DNA of 64,000 bases from Pleionea litopenaei (lineage in GTDB: Bacteria; Pseudomonadota; Gammaproteobacteria; Enterobacterales; Kangiellaceae): positions 3,072,001 through 3,136,000 of the forward strand of contig NZ_CP133548.1 in assembly GCF_031198435.1 (NCBI RefSeq). The letters are read 5' to 3'. Below the pieces are notes generated by a model, which saw only the letters and a list, made by a program, of their open reading frames with translations, did not search any database and was not told the origin of the DNA. Within the stretch, counting starts at the first letter, position 1. The number at the start of each line of letters is the position of its first letter. Shown piece after piece: positions 44,755 to 55,800 of the stretch. A program made the translations under genes and the position numbers.

Positions 44755-46416
44755 CTAGCCCTCTCCGATCAATTCTTGCGCATGTTTTAGGGTGGACTGA
44801 GTGATTGACTGTCCGCCCACCATTCTTGCAATTTCTTCTACGCGTTGCTCTCCCGTCAAATGCAGCATTGCCGTTTCAGTGTTACTCTTGCCTTTGGTTT
44901 TTTCTGCCAAGAAATGGTGGTGACCCTTTGCGGCCACTTGTGGTTGGTGAGTGACGCAAAGCACTTGGGCATGACCGGCGATTGCCGCCAACATGCGCCC
45001 GACAGTATCCGCCGTTTGACCGCCAATGCCTACATCGACTTCATCAAAAATGAGCGTCGGCGTGACCCGTTTCTGGGCAGTAATCACTTGAATCGCTAAA
45101 CTAATGCGCGATAACTCCCCGCCAGACGCTACCTTACTTAGTGGTTGCAAAGGGTGACCTGGGTTGGCCGATACATGGAACTCGATATGATCGTGGCCAT
45201 GCTTGTTGATACTCGTGCTCGGCTCAGCAAAGTGTACCGTAAAGCGCCCACCATCCATGCCAAGCTGCTGCATTTGCGCGGTCACTTGCTCGGTTAATTC
45301 ACGAGCCGCCTTCTGCCGTTTGCGCGATAAACTGGCAGCGGCTTTTTGATATTCTGCAGTGATTTTCTCAAGTTGGTTTTCAAGCTCTGACGTACTATCA
45401 GACTCAGCATGAAGCTGTTCTAACTCATGGCTAATGTTTTCTTGAACCTTTGGCAAGTCAGTCAATTCGCAATGATGCTTGCGGCTTAAGTCAAACAAGG
45501 TCGTCAAGCGTTCATTGAGCTCATCAAGTTGTGCCGGGTCAAGGTCTAATGAATCTTGATAGTGGCGTAATTCACTTTTTAGTTCTTCTAGGCTGGTGCA
45601 AGCATCATTCAGCAGATCTTTGGCCACGGTAAGCGCAGGGTCTTTTCTAACTAAGTGGTTTAGCGTCTCTTGCCAATGCTGCAATTGACTCAGAATATCG
45701 GCATCTTGCTCGAATATCTGTTCATTGGCTGACTGAGTTGTCGCGGTCAGTTCTTGTAAATGGCTCGCTCTGGCGTGGTCAGATTCAAGCTCTTGAATCG
45801 AGGCAACGCTTAGGTTCAGGGCGGATAGTTCGTCAAGCTGATAGGACAATAATTCACTGCGTTCAAGTCGCTGTTCTTGATTCTGTTGCAGTTGCCGCAA
45901 CGCTCGGTGGGTTTTTTGATAGCGCTGCGCTAAGTCTGAGACTTGATCGAGAAGTTGATTGTCGCCAATTATTTGATCGAGCAGATCAAGTTGAATCGTG
46001 GGCTTTAGTAAAGACTGGTGCGCGTGTTGCCCGTGAATATCGACCAACTTATCACCCAGCTCGGCTAACATGGTGAGGGTCGCCGGTGTGCCGTTTATAT
46101 AGCACTTAGAGCGGCCTTCGCGTGCTACAACACGGCGAAGTAAGCACTCACCATCGGCCTCTAAGTCATGGCTTTTTAACCATTGCATGGCTTCTGAGTC
46201 CGAATCGACTTGGAAGCTTGCCGATATGTCGGCCTTGTCTTCACCATAGCGAACCATCGAAGACTCGGCGCGTTCGCCAAGGGCTAAACCTAGCGCATCG
46301 ATGACGATGGATTTTCCGGCTCCAGTTTCACCGGTAATGACCGTCATTCCGGCATCAAACTCCAGCGCTAAACGTTCGATTAATGCAAAGTTTTTAATTT
46401 GGATGCTTGCCAACAT
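44755..46416 (-). CDS. recN: DNA repair ATPase RecN
   Basis: The 553-residue SMC-like protein has Walker A GETGAGKS in MTVITGETGAGKSIVIDALGLALGERA, a central coiled coil (about 150-370), signature SGGELSRISLA, and Walker B TLIFDEVDVGIGGQTADTVG. It acts in double-strand break repair with RecA. No LexA box (CTGT-N8-ACAG) was found upstream; a sigma-70 promoter is visible at 46524-46552. Confidence 0.97.
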   Translation of the reverse strand: MLASIQIKNFALIERLALEFDAGMTVITGETGAGKSIVIDALGLALGERAESSMVRYGEDKADISASFQVDSDSEAMQWLKSHDLEADGECLLRRVVAREGRSKCYINGTPATLTMLAELGDKLVDIHGQHAHQSLLKPTIQLDLLDQIIGDNQLLDQVSDLAQRYQKTHRALRQLQQNQEQRLERSELLSYQLDELSALNLSVASIQELESDHARASHLQELTATTQSANEQIFEQDADILSQLQHWQETLNHLVRKDPALTVAKDLLNDACTSLEELKSELRHYQDSLDLDPAQLDELNERLTTLFDLSRKHHCELTDLPKVQENISHELEQLHAESDSTSELENQLEKITAEYQKAAASLSRKRQKAARELTEQVTAQMQQLGMDGGRFTVHFAEPSTSINKHGHDHIEFHVSANPGHPLQPLSKVASGGELSRISLAIQVITAQKRVTPTLIFDEVDVGIGGQTADTVGRMLAAIAGHAQVLCVTHQPQVAAKGHHHFLAEKTKGKSNTETAMLHLTGEQRVEEIARMVGGQSITQSTLKHAQELIGEG

Positions 46417-46523
46417 AATTTTTATCCAGCTCCACGATCGTCCGTCGCAGTGACCACACGTTTACCCTAAGACTCAACCTACCCAACGGTTGAGAGACTT
46501 ATGCCTGCCAACTATTGCTGCCT

Positions 46524-46552
46524 AGTGTAAAGCCTATCTGAGCGTTTGTCAG
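46524..46552 (-). promoter_or_regulatory. sigma-70 promoter upstream of recN
   Basis: On the minus strand CTGACA and TACACT are separated by 17 bases, about 108 bases before the recN start. Confidence 0.5.
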
Positions 46553-46608
46553 TGATTTTTTACTAATTGGATGAGTAGTTGTTCTGAGGAGATAAATCAC
46601 GTGAGTTT

Positions 46609-47508
46609 TTACAACTTTGAACCCCAACCTAACTTAGTTCGCAAAACTTCATAATAGTCGTGGTTGCTGGGGTGAAGAATGCGCATGGGCAATGGATGTT
46701 TGTTGATTCGAATGCGGTCACTGGGCGCAAGATTCATATTTTCTTGGCCATCGCAGCTAACCATCGGTGAATGACGACTGTCTTGAGCGATAACCAGCTC
46801 TACGACGCTGTTCGCATCGATAACAATTGGGCGGCTCGATAAGGTATGGGGAAACATCGGGACCAAGACCATGGCATCAACCTTTGGCGAAATAATAGGT
46901 CCTCCACCCGATAAAGCGTAGGCGGTTGAGCCCGTCGGTGTTGATATGATCAGTCCGTCGGAACGTTGGCTGTAAACAAATTGGTCGTCAATAAACAGCT
47001 CGAATTCAAGCATTTTAGAAATTTCACCAGGATGAATAACGACTTCATTCACGGCGGCAGAATCGCCAATAACATTGCCATCGCGAATAACCTCTGCATT
47101 TAAAATGAAACGTCGCTCTTCAGTATACTGGCCCTGTAATACTTCATTGATTCTTTCAACCACTTCGGTAGGGCGGACATCAGTTAGAAATCCAAGGTGG
47201 CCTCGATTGATCCCTACCATGGGTACTTGGTGTTGAATTTGAGTGCGTCCAGCATTAAGCATGCTGCCATCACCGCCAACAACGACGATCAGGTCGACTT
47301 GCTTACCGAGTTCTTGTCGGGGTAAAAACGTCGCGTCAGTGGATTGAATATCATCAGCGAGTGATTGTTGCACCCACAGTTTACAACCGAGTGTTAACAA
47401 GTGGTCGTGTAGCGTTTGAATGGTTTCCGCTGCTTGTGGGTTTTGCGGCTTTCCTACGATACCAATATTTTGAAAGCGAATGGCGCTATTGGTGGCCTTA
47501 TTGCTCAT
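46609..47508 (-). CDS. nadK: NAD kinase
   Basis: The 299-residue product has IGIVGKPQNPQAAETI, the GGDG nucleotide motif in LIVVVGGDGSMLNAGR, the NRGHLGFLTDV loop and the SPTGSTAYALSGGGPII signature. It makes NADP from NAD and ATP. The frame extends to 47529 (GTG), but the ATG at 47508 gives the normal family start. It lies between recN and hrcA and is divergent from hrcA. Confidence 0.97.
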   Translation of the reverse strand: MSNKATNSAIRFQNIGIVGKPQNPQAAETIQTLHDHLLTLGCKLWVQQSLADDIQSTDATFLPRQELGKQVDLIVVVGGDGSMLNAGRTQIQHQVPMVGINRGHLGFLTDVRPTEVVERINEVLQGQYTEERRFILNAEVIRDGNVIGDSAAVNEVVIHPGEISKMLEFELFIDDQFVYSQRSDGLIISTPTGSTAYALSGGGPIISPKVDAMVLVPMFPHTLSSRPIVIDANSVVELVIAQDSRHSPMVSCDGQENMNLAPSDRIRINKHPLPMRILHPSNHDYYEVLRTKLGWGSKL

Positions 47509-47571
47509 GACAAAGCTTTTCCTGATCACACGAAGAAATCTCCTCAGACCAGCACTCTAACTGCTAACCTA

Positions 47572-47601
47572 TTGAAGGTTCAAGAAAAATATTCATATAA
47601 A
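47572..47601 (+). promoter_or_regulatory. candidate hrcA promoter
   Basis: TTGAAG and TATAAA are separated by 18 bases, about 127 bases before the hrcA start. Confidence 0.4.
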
Positions 47602-47728
47602 CGGAGAGTTAATTCAACACCAAATTCCTGCTAGTATGCAGCGTATATTGAAAGCTGAGTTATCCGAGTTGCCTGTTATTTGCTAGGGCAATTTTTCTCG
47701 TAGCAACCTTTGAGGATGGTAATCGGCC

Positions 47729-48763
47729 GTGACCTTAAGCAATCGAGCGCACCAACTGATGAAAGTGTTGGTTGAGCAATACTTAACAACCGGACAACCC
47801 ATCGGTTCGTCAACCTTGGCGAAGTTGTCGGAACTTGCGGTGAGTCCTGCCACCATTCGAAATGTGATGGGGGAATTAGAACAACAAGGATTTGTTGAGT
47901 CTCCGCATACCTCTGCAGGCAGAGTTCCCACGGATCAGGGATTTCGCTTATTCGTTGATCATTTGTTGACGGTGCAGCCGCCGCAACCAGAACAGGTAGC
48001 TGAAATTGCGCGCCAATTTGCGCCCGCACAAACCACCCAAGAGATGCTGTCGAATACCTCTCGAATGCTATCGGAGCTAACATCGATGGCAGGTTTAGTT
48101 AAATTACCTTCGCGAAAGATCACACGCATTAAGCATATTGAATTCATGCCGTTAACGGAGAAGCGCATTCTCGTGGTGCTGGTACTCGATGATCACGAAG
48201 TTCAAAACCGGGTGATATACAGTGAGCGTCGTTTTACGCCAGCACAGCTCGTTGCAGCGACCAACTATGTGAATCAGCATCTGGCAGGGCGCGACTTAGA
48301 ATCGGCTCGTCGAACACTGTTAGAGACGATGAAAACTGAGAAAGAAACATTGAACGACATGATGCAGCTGGCCATTGAGTTAGCGAATGCCAGCTTGTCG
48401 ACCTCATCGACCGCTGATGACTACCATTTATCCGGCGACAAGAATCTCTTAGATATGGTCAATAGTGAAGGCGAACTGTCGCGTTTAAAAGCGCTGTTCA
48501 ATGCCTTTCAGCAAAAACAAGAAGTGCTTGCATTACTGAATAAAGCCATCGCCGCTGAGGGTGTGCAAATCTTTATTGGCGAAGAATGTGCGAGTGAAGG
48601 CTTGTCTTCATGCAGTGTGGTGACCGCTCCCTACAAAATGGAAGGTGAGCCCGTTGGTGTGCTGGCAGTCGTTGGTCCGACAAGAATGTTTTATGATCGG
48701 GTCATTCCCATCGTCGATATCACGGCGAAATTATTATCTTCGGCCTTGAATCACTCTGAGTAG
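47729..48763 (+). CDS. hrcA: heat-inducible transcription repressor HrcA
   Basis: The 344-residue repressor has the winged-helix region LMKVLVEQYLTTGQPIGSSTLAKL...VSPATIRNVMGELEQQGFVESPHTSAGRVPTDQGFRLFVD, the GAF-like middle domain, and the C-terminal SSCSVVTAPYKMEGEPVGVLAVVGPTRMFYDRVIPIVD. It binds CIRCE and represses chaperone genes; GroEL assists it. The start is GTG. It precedes grpE-dnaK-dnaJ, but these have no CIRCE; the only CIRCE found is before groES. Confidence 0.96.
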   Translation: MTLSNRAHQLMKVLVEQYLTTGQPIGSSTLAKLSELAVSPATIRNVMGELEQQGFVESPHTSAGRVPTDQGFRLFVDHLLTVQPPQPEQVAEIARQFAPAQTTQEMLSNTSRMLSELTSMAGLVKLPSRKITRIKHIEFMPLTEKRILVVLVLDDHEVQNRVIYSERRFTPAQLVAATNYVNQHLAGRDLESARRTLLETMKTEKETLNDMMQLAIELANASLSTSSTADDYHLSGDKNLLDMVNSEGELSRLKALFNAFQQKQEVLALLNKAIAAEGVQIFIGEECASEGLSSCSVVTAPYKMEGEPVGVLAVVGPTRMFYDRVIPIVDITAKLLSSALNHSE

Positions 48764-48772
48764 CCCCCATAT
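48745..48772 (+). promoter_or_regulatory. sigma-32 promoter of grpE inside hrcA 3' end
   Basis: CTTGAA (48745-48750) and CCCCATAT (48765-48772) are separated by 14 bases and match the sigma-32 consensus exactly. The -35 lies in the last hrcA codons; grpE starts 76 bases downstream. Confidence 0.85.
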
Positions 48773-48848
48773 ACCCGAAATTCGTTCAGTTTGATCGATG
48801 ATTTAGCATCATTGGTCGAAGTTATAAAAGTGTACATGGGGTAAAACG

Positions 48849-49421
48849 ATGTCTGAGCAAACTAACAACGAAGCGGACAATCCAGTGGAAGAGCAAGCGC
48901 AACAGCAGGCTGTCACCGACGATAACCAAGTGGCAGAGTTGATGCAGCAAGTGACCGATCTGACCGATCAAGTCACTGAACTTAAAGAGCGAGCGTTGCG
49001 TGCGCAAGCGGAGAGTGACAATGTGCGTCGTCGAGCAGAAAGAGACGTTCAAAATGCTCATAAATATGCATTGGAAGGGTTCGTTGAGTCGTTATTACCG
49101 ATTTTAGACAGTCTTGAGCAAGGGTTGCAGCAGCCAGCGGAAACGGAAGAATCGCAAGCGCTAAAAGAAGGTATGGAGTTAACCTTAAAAATGTTCGTCG
49201 ATAGCTTATCGAAGAAGAATATTGAGCAGATTGATCCGGTCGGACAGCCTTTCAATCCTGAATTGCATGAAGCTATGTCGATGCAAGAAAACCCGGATTT
49301 TGAAGCCAATAGTGTGATTGCGGTATTCCAAAAAGGCTATACCTTAAACGGCCGCGTGGTTCGTCCTGCGCGAGTGGTTGTGAATAAAGGTAAGCCTGCC
49401 AATATAGACCAGCAGGTCTAG
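48849..49421 (+). CDS. grpE: nucleotide exchange factor GrpE
   Basis: The 190-residue product has an acidic/Gln-rich N-terminus, a long coiled coil (about 30-90), and the GrpE core: RRRAERDVQNAHKYALEGFVESLLPILDSLEQGLQ, NPELHEAMSMQENPD and FQKGYTLNGRVVRPARVVV. It releases ADP from DnaK. It is first in the grpE-dnaK-dnaJ order, with its own sigma-32 promoter. Confidence 0.97.
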   Translation: MSEQTNNEADNPVEEQAQQQAVTDDNQVAELMQQVTDLTDQVTELKERALRAQAESDNVRRRAERDVQNAHKYALEGFVESLLPILDSLEQGLQQPAETEESQALKEGMELTLKMFVDSLSKKNIEQIDPVGQPFNPELHEAMSMQENPDFEANSVIAVFQKGYTLNGRVVRPARVVVNKGKPANIDQQV

Positions 49422-49435
49422 TAAAACTAATTCAT

Positions 49436-49471
49436 TTGGGGCGCTTGAATTGAATAAATTAGCCCCAAGAT
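49436..49471 (+). promoter_or_regulatory. hairpin overlapping sigma-32-like promoter before dnaK
   Basis: TTGGGGC (49436-49442) pairs with GCCCCAA (49462-49468). Inside this region CTTGAA (49444-49449), 13 bases and CCCCAAGAT (49463-49471) resemble a sigma-32 promoter. The hairpin could attenuate read-through from grpE; the promoter would restart transcription for dnaK. Confidence 0.5.
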
Positions 49472-49555
49472 AAAGAAACAAGACAAATTTTGTGGCTATT
49501 GCGTAAACGCAGTAACCGAACCAGATTGAAACGATTTAAAGGTTGGAGAAGTAAC

Positions 49556-51484
49556 ATGGGTAAAATTATTGGAATCGATTTAGGAACGACCAATTCCTGC
49601 GTTGCCATTCTAGATGGCAAAGACACTCGCGTAATCGAGAATAGTGAAGGTGGTCGTACAACGCCGTCCATCGTTGCATTCACTGATGACGGTGAAGTTT
49701 TAGTGGGTCAATCTGCGAAACGTCAGGCAGTGACCAATCCAGAAAATACATTGTTTGCCGTTAAGCGATTAATCGGTCGCCGATTCGAAGACGAAATTGT
49801 TCAGAAAGACATCAAAATGGTGCCTTACAAAATCGTTAAAGCTGACAACGGTGACGCTTGGGTTGAAGTTAAAGGCGAAAAGAAAGCGGCTCCGCAAATT
49901 TCTGCCGAAGTGCTAAAGAAAATGAAAAAAACCGCGGAAGACTTTCTTGGTGAGAAAGTCACTGAAGCCGTTATCACTGTACCTGCGTACTTTAATGACT
50001 CTCAGCGTCAAGCGACAAAAGACGCTGGTCGAATTGCCGGGCTAGAAGTGAAGCGTATTATTAATGAGCCAACAGCGGCTGCGCTTGCTTATGGTATGGA
50101 CAAAGCAAAAGGCGACCGCACCATTGCAGTCTATGACTTAGGTGGTGGTACTTTTGATATTTCAATCATCGAGATTGCCGAAGTAGAAGGCGAGCACACG
50201 TTCGAAGTGTTATCGACTAATGGTGATACTTTCTTAGGTGGTGAAGATTTCGATTTACGAGTCATCGAGTACTTGGCTGAAGAGTTTAAGAAAGACACAG
50301 GCATTGATTTACATTCAGATGCTTTAGCGTTGCAACGTTTGAAAGAAGCGGCAGAGAAAGCAAAAATTGAATTATCGTCAAGCCAACAAACCGATGTGAA
50401 TCTTCCGTACATCACGGCTGATGCAACAGGCCCTAAACACTTAAACATCAAACTCACTCGAGCGAAGTTAGAGTCATTGGTTGATCAGCTGGTTGAACGT
50501 ACTCTTGAGCCATTAAAAGTGGCACTTAAAGACGCTGGTTTAAATGTATCTGACATTGACGATGTGATTTTGGTGGGCGGGCAAACTCGTATGCCGAAAG
50601 TTCAAGCGACGGTGAGTGAGTTTTTCGGAAAAGAACCTCGTAAAGATGTTAATCCTGATGAAGCGGTTGCTATGGGTGCTGCGATTCAAGGTGCGGTATT
50701 GTCGGGTGATGTTAAAGACGTTCTGTTACTTGACGTTACTCCACTATCGCTGGGTATTGAAACCATGGGTGGCGTGATGACGAACCTCATCGAGAAAAAC
50801 ACGACCATTCCAACTAAGGCATCACAGACTTTCTCAACGGCGGATGACAATCAAACCGCAGTAACGGTGCATGTGCTTCAAGGTGAGCGTAAGCAAGCGT
50901 CACAAAATAAATCGTTAGGTAAGTTTGATTTACAAGATATACCACCTGCACCACGCGGTGTACCGCAAATCGAAGTCTCTTTCGACATTGATGCGAACGG
51001 TATTTTGAATGTTTCAGCAAAAGATAAAGCGACCGGAAAAGAGCAGTCGATTGTTATTAAAGCATCGTCTGGATTATCCGATGAAGAAGTCGAAAAGATG
51101 GTGAAAGACGCCGAAGCTCATGCTGACGAAGATAAGAAGTTTCAAGAGCTTATTGAAGTTCGCAACAAGGCCGACGGTTTGATTCACGCAACTCGTAAAA
51201 GCATGAATGACGAGAGTGTTGAGTTAGAAGATGGCGAGAAAGAAGCGATTGAAGCGGCCATTAAAGACTTAGAAGAAGCTTTGAAAGGCGATAGCAAAGA
51301 CGATATCGAAGCTAAAACAGAAGCGCTATCGGCGGCGTCTGCTAAAATGGCAGAACGTTTGTATGCACAAGCTCAGGCGCAAGCCCAAGCGGGTGGAGCG
51401 GCTGGAGAGTCGGCTGAACAAGCTTCTGGAAACGACGACGTTGTCGATGCTGAGTTTGAAGAAGTTGATGATAACAAGAAGTAA
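49556..51484 (+). CDS. dnaK: chaperone DnaK (Hsp70)
   Basis: The 642-residue product is a full-length Hsp70, with [30 protein letters not shown] and [11 protein letters not shown] in the ATPase domain, the linker [13 protein letters not shown], the peptide-binding domain, and the acidic C-terminal tail. The open frame extends upstream to 49490, but the ATG at 49556 starts the conserved N-terminus and has GGAG 8 bases before it. Confidence 0.98.
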   Translation: MGKIIGIDLGTTNSCVAILDGKDTRVIENSEGGRTTPSIVAFTDDGEVLVGQSAKRQAVTNPENTLFAVKRLIGRRFEDEIVQKDIKMVPYKIVKADNGDAWVEVKGEKKAAPQISAEVLKKMKKTAEDFLGEKVTEAVITVPAYFNDSQRQATKDAGRIAGLEVKRIINEPTAAALAYGMDKAKGDRTIAVYDLGGGTFDISIIEIAEVEGEHTFEVLSTNGDTFLGGEDFDLRVIEYLAEEFKKDTGIDLHSDALALQRLKEAAEKAKIELSSSQQTDVNLPYITADATGPKHLNIKLTRAKLESLVDQLVERTLEPLKVALKDAGLNVSDIDDVILVGGQTRMPKVQATVSEFFGKEPRKDVNPDEAVAMGAAIQGAVLSGDVKDVLLLDVTPLSLGIETMGGVMTNLIEKNTTIPTKASQTFSTADDNQTAVTVHVLQGERKQASQNKSLGKFDLQDIPPAPRGVPQIEVSFDIDANGILNVSAKDKATGKEQSIVIKASSGLSDEEVEKMVKDAEAHADEDKKFQELIEVRNKADGLIHATRKSMNDESVELEDGEKEAIEAAIKDLEEALKGDSKDDIEAKTEALSAASAKMAERLYAQAQAQAQAGGAAGESAEQASGNDDVVDAEFEEVDDNKK

Positions 51485-51508
51485 TTGTTGTTAGTAAACC
51501 ATAGACAC

Positions 51509-51540
51509 CAAAGACGCGGGCTGAACAGTCCGCGTCTTTG
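51509..51540 (+). terminator. perfect 11-bp hairpin between dnaK and dnaJ
   Basis: CAAAGACGCGG and CCGCGTCTTTG flank a 10-base loop in the 89-base gap. No long T run follows, so it may be an attenuator or an mRNA-processing or stability element rather than a full terminator. Confidence 0.6.
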
Positions 51541-51573
51541 TCTGAAAGAGTAACAAAAACGGGCTAAAGCGGT

Positions 51574-52707
51574 ATGTCAAAACGCGACTATTATGAAATT
51601 CTTGGTGTTGATAAGTCAGCCAATGACCAAGAGATCAAAAAAGCTTATCGTCGATTGGCGATGAAATATCATCCTGATCGTAATCCTGACTCAAAAGAAG
51701 CAGAAGATAAGTTTAAAGAAGCGAAAGAAGCTTTCGAAATCTTATCGAATGCTGAAAAACGACAAGCCTACGATCAATTTGGCCATGCAGGGGTTGATCC
51801 TTCGCAAGGTGGTTTTGGTGGTGGTGCCGGTGGCGCCAGTTTTAGTGATATTTTTGGTGATGTATTTGGCGATATTTTTGGCGGTCGTGGGCAAGGCGGA
51901 GCGCAACGACCTCGCCGCGGTGCCGATTTAAGATACAACTTAGAATTGACATTGGAAGAAGCGGTCCATGGCACTCAGGCAAAGATCCACGTGCCTACCT
52001 ATGTTGCGTGTGGAACTTGCGATGGCAGTGGCGCGAAAAAAGGAACGTCACCGACCAGTTGCGATATGTGCGGCGGTGCTGGTCAAGTGCGCATGCAACA
52101 AGGCTTTTTCTCTGTTCAACAAACCTGCCCTAAATGTCACGGGCAGGGTACGATGATTAAAGATCCTTGCGGCAGCTGTAATGGTCAAGGCCGAGTGCGT
52201 AAAGAGAAAACGCTATCGGTTAAAATTCCGGCGGGCGTTGACACCGGTGACCGCATTCGGCTTTCTGGTGAAGGTGAAGCGGGTGGTCCCGGCACACAAC
52301 CCGGTGACCTATACGTGCAAGTGCACGTAAAAGAACATCCAATCTTTACTCGCGATGGTAACGACTTGTATTGCGAAGTCCCAATCAGCTACACCACGGC
52401 ATGTTTAGGCGGTGAACTTGAGGTTCCGACCCTTGATAGTCGAGTGAGTTTGAAGGTTCCTGCTGAATCTCAGTCAGGCAAGTTATTCCGATTACGCGGT
52501 AAGGGCGTAACCGCCATGCGAGGTAGCCATGCTGGCGATCTCTACTGCCGAGTGGTGGTGGAAACTCCGGTTAATCTTAGTAAAGAGCAAAAAGACTTGC
52601 TTAGAGAGTTTGAAAACTCGCTAAAAAATGGCAACAGTCGCCATAATCCTAAGTCGAAAAGCTGGTTTGATGGCGTGAAAAGCTTCTGGGAAGGGATTAC
52701 TAAGTAA
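51574..52707 (+). CDS. dnaJ: co-chaperone DnaJ (Hsp40)
   Basis: The 377-residue product has a J domain with HPD ([10 protein letters not shown]), a Gly/Phe-rich segment ([24 protein letters not shown]), four CxxCxGxG zinc repeats ([32 protein letters not shown]), and the C-terminal substrate-binding domains. It stimulates the DnaK ATPase. It is followed by a strong terminator. Confidence 0.98.
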   Translation: MSKRDYYEILGVDKSANDQEIKKAYRRLAMKYHPDRNPDSKEAEDKFKEAKEAFEILSNAEKRQAYDQFGHAGVDPSQGGFGGGAGGASFSDIFGDVFGDIFGGRGQGGAQRPRRGADLRYNLELTLEEAVHGTQAKIHVPTYVACGTCDGSGAKKGTSPTSCDMCGGAGQVRMQQGFFSVQQTCPKCHGQGTMIKDPCGSCNGQGRVRKEKTLSVKIPAGVDTGDRIRLSGEGEAGGPGTQPGDLYVQVHVKEHPIFTRDGNDLYCEVPISYTTACLGGELEVPTLDSRVSLKVPAESQSGKLFRLRGKGVTAMRGSHAGDLYCRVVVETPVNLSKEQKDLLREFENSLKNGNSRHNPKSKSWFDGVKSFWEGITK

Positions 52708-52747
52708 AACCCGCCACGTTTAGTAAGATGGCTGATTAATGTTAGGT

Positions 52748-52774
52748 AAAAAATGGCGCTACGGCGCCATTTTT
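52748..52774 (+). terminator. intrinsic terminator after dnaJ
   Basis: TGGCGC and GCGCCA with a TACG loop, six A before and five T after. Confidence 0.92.
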
Positions 52775-52815
52775 CTTTTAACTGGCGTAATTGGCACACA
52801 ATCCGCTATGCTTAG

Positions 52816-55800
52816 ATGAATACTCAAGCAGCGCGAAGAGCAATGAACCACTCTCGAATATTTCTTTTAGTGTTATGTATCTGCAGCAGTTTGCTGTGGG
52901 CTGCGACCCCTGTAAAGCTTCAACTTAAATGGGAACATGAGTTTCAGTTTGCCGGTTACTATGCTGCTCTATGGCAGGGTTATTATGAAGACGCTGGCCT
53001 TTCCGTTGAGATTATTTCTGGTGCTCGCGCTGACGGTCAACTGCTGGTGCCAACAGACAGGTTGAGAAGTGGCGAAGTGGACTTTGCCATTGGTTCGATA
53101 GAGGTGTTTTCGCAGCGCCAGCCTGGAGATGACTTTGTTATTCTGGCTCCGATCTTTCAGCGCAGTGCGATTGCTTTTTTCTCGCTGCCAGAAACTGAAT
53201 TGGATGATCTTGCGGATTTAGCCGGTAGCCGTATTGCAATGCTTAAAGGCGGCAACACTCAAGCGGAGGTAGAAGCGCTCTTTTTATCTCAAGGTTACGA
53301 TGTTTCCAAAATCACCTTTGTTGATGCGCCTGTCACCATCAATTCATTACTCGATGGCTTAGCTGATGTGATTGTGACCTATCAGATCTCGGCTGAATAC
53401 CAAGCAATGGAAAAAGGCGTGGTACTGAATCGCTTATTGCCAGCGGATTATGGCGTCGAGTTTTATGGTGACTCGATTTACACAACGCGACGCTATTTAG
53501 AACAAAATCCTCAAGTTGTCAGTAAATTCGTTGATGCATCGCTGCGTGGTTGGCATTATGCGCTGAGTCATAAGCGCGAAATCGCTGAGAAAATTTCGCG
53601 CGAATTTCCGCGATACATTTATCAATACGATGATCAGTTGGCTTACAACTACTATTTTGCTGATTCAATTGAAGAGTTAACCGGATATCCAGTATTAACG
53701 CTGGGCGAGTCGAATCCCGGTCGCTGGCAAACCATGTTGCACCAATTAATCGATGTTGGCGTAGTTGAACCCAATGTTACGATCGATGGAATGTTGTATC
53801 AGCCACAAAGCTCTAATCAGCAAGCCATTAATTTCTTATCACAAATATTGCTATTGATTGCCCTTTTAGTCTTGGTGTTTTTCTTCTGGTACCGTCGCCA
53901 TCTCTATGCAACCGTCGCGAGTATTGCGGCGCTCGCACTGGCACTTACTTATCAAGCTGAGCGTCAAATTCAGCGTGAAAATGAACAAGTTAATCGAGTG
54001 AGTGTTTTGCAAAAACTGAACTCAATCAGTGCGAACTTGAAAGGCAACTTGCAAACCAATCTAACCATGTTGCGAGGTTTTTCCGCTTTTATTTCAGCGA
54101 ATCCTGATTTAACCGAAGAGCAATTTAATAATTACGCTCGCGAGGTCTTTAAGAAAAACACCTTGATTAATAATTTTGCTGCGGCAAAAGATATGGTGGT
54201 GAATTATGTCTATCCGCTGAAAGGCAATGAAAAAGCGTTAGGGTTAGACTATCGGAAAAATCTTGACCAACGAGACCTCGCATTGCAAGTTGCCAATACT
54301 GGGCAACTTTTAGTGGTAGGGCCGGTAGAGTTGGTGCAAGGAGGAACCGCATTTATCGGCCGTGCTCCAATCTACACGGGTAGTGGTACTGAGCGCCGTT
54401 TATGGGGCATTATTTCCGCACCAATCGATGCTGAAAAGTTATTTCGTAGTTCCGGTATTCGCGATGATTACCTCGATATGGAAGTTGCCATTCGTAGTTT
54501 CGATTCCTTTGGAAACTTAGGCAAAGTATTTTGGGGAACGACGGAGGTATTCGAGGCCTCAGATGCTGAGTTAATTACCTTGAGTGTTGGTGGTGGTAGT
54601 TGGCAGATTGCTGCAAAACCTAAATTAGTGGGCGATGCATTTACTACCTCATTGTGGACCACTCGGCTTATCATTTTGGTGACGGCCCTATTTATCATTT
54701 ACTACGTGAACATTCGGTTCCGACAAGAACGCGAGAAAATTCGTTTGCAATCTGAGTTATTAGAAAGTCAGCGATTGCTAGAGAAAGTCGGCCGTACCGC
54801 AAAAGTTGGCGGTTGGAAGATCGATAGACATGGGACCCTACTGCAATGGTCTTTGCAAAGCTCACGTATTTTAAAACTGCCACAAATGAATGAAAAAACC
54901 CCAACGTTTGAAAGCATTCGATCTCGTTTTGAAGAGGAAAGTTTTAAACAACTGGAAGGATCCATTAAATACGCTCTTGAGTTTCAGCAATCCTTTGATA
55001 TTGACTTAAAGCTGATAGAAGACAAGCACTGGGTAAGAGTGATCGGTAGTCCAAGTACCGAAGATTCAGAACTGATTTTAACTGGCACTATCCAAGATGT
55101 GTCCGACAAAGTCGAAAGCTCATTGTTAATCGAGCATCAAGCTAACTATGACAGTTTAACTAACTTGCCTAACCGTGCATTGTTCAATGACCGGTTAGTA
55201 ACGGCTATTGAAAAAGCAAGTCGTCAAGAAAACAAGCTTGCCGTATTATTTATCGATTTAGATCGGTTCAAATCGATTAATGATAATTATGGTCACGATA
55301 TAGGTGATAAGTTATTAATTGCCGTTGCAAAAAATATAAGCGAGTGTGTGCGCGAGTCGGATACGGTGTCGCGCCTGAGTGGCGATGAATTTGGTGTTAT
55401 TTTAGGCGACGTGCATGAGTTTCATGAAGCATTGTCGGTGACTGAAAAGATTTTAGAAAAATTGGAAACAGCGTATCGAATTAATAATTCTACAATGTAT
55501 ACCAGTGCCAGTATCGGCATTTCAATTTACCCAAATGATGGTGTTGATGCCAAGACATTGCTGCGAAAAGCCGACCAAGCAATGTATGAAGTAAAGCGCA
55601 GCGGACGAAATGGATGGCAATTTTATACCTTAGAAATGCAACAACGATCAGAATATCGCCACTCTCTGTTGATGAAATTAATTAAGGCCGTTAATGAAGA
55701 ACACCTAGAAAGTTATTTTCAGCCGATTTATGATCTCGAACGAATGGTAATCGATAAGTGCGAAGCTTTAGCGCGTTGGCAAGTTAGTGATGGCGAATAC

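Noticed and set aside
46417-46608. LexA box expected upstream of recN
   Set aside because: No CTGT-N8-ACAG was found in the upstream region on either strand.
47549-47567. CIRCE-like half-sites (AGCACTC ... GCTAA) before hrcA
   Set aside because: The arms are imperfect and the gap is 2-3 bases instead of 9, so HrcA binding in the usual manner is not expected.
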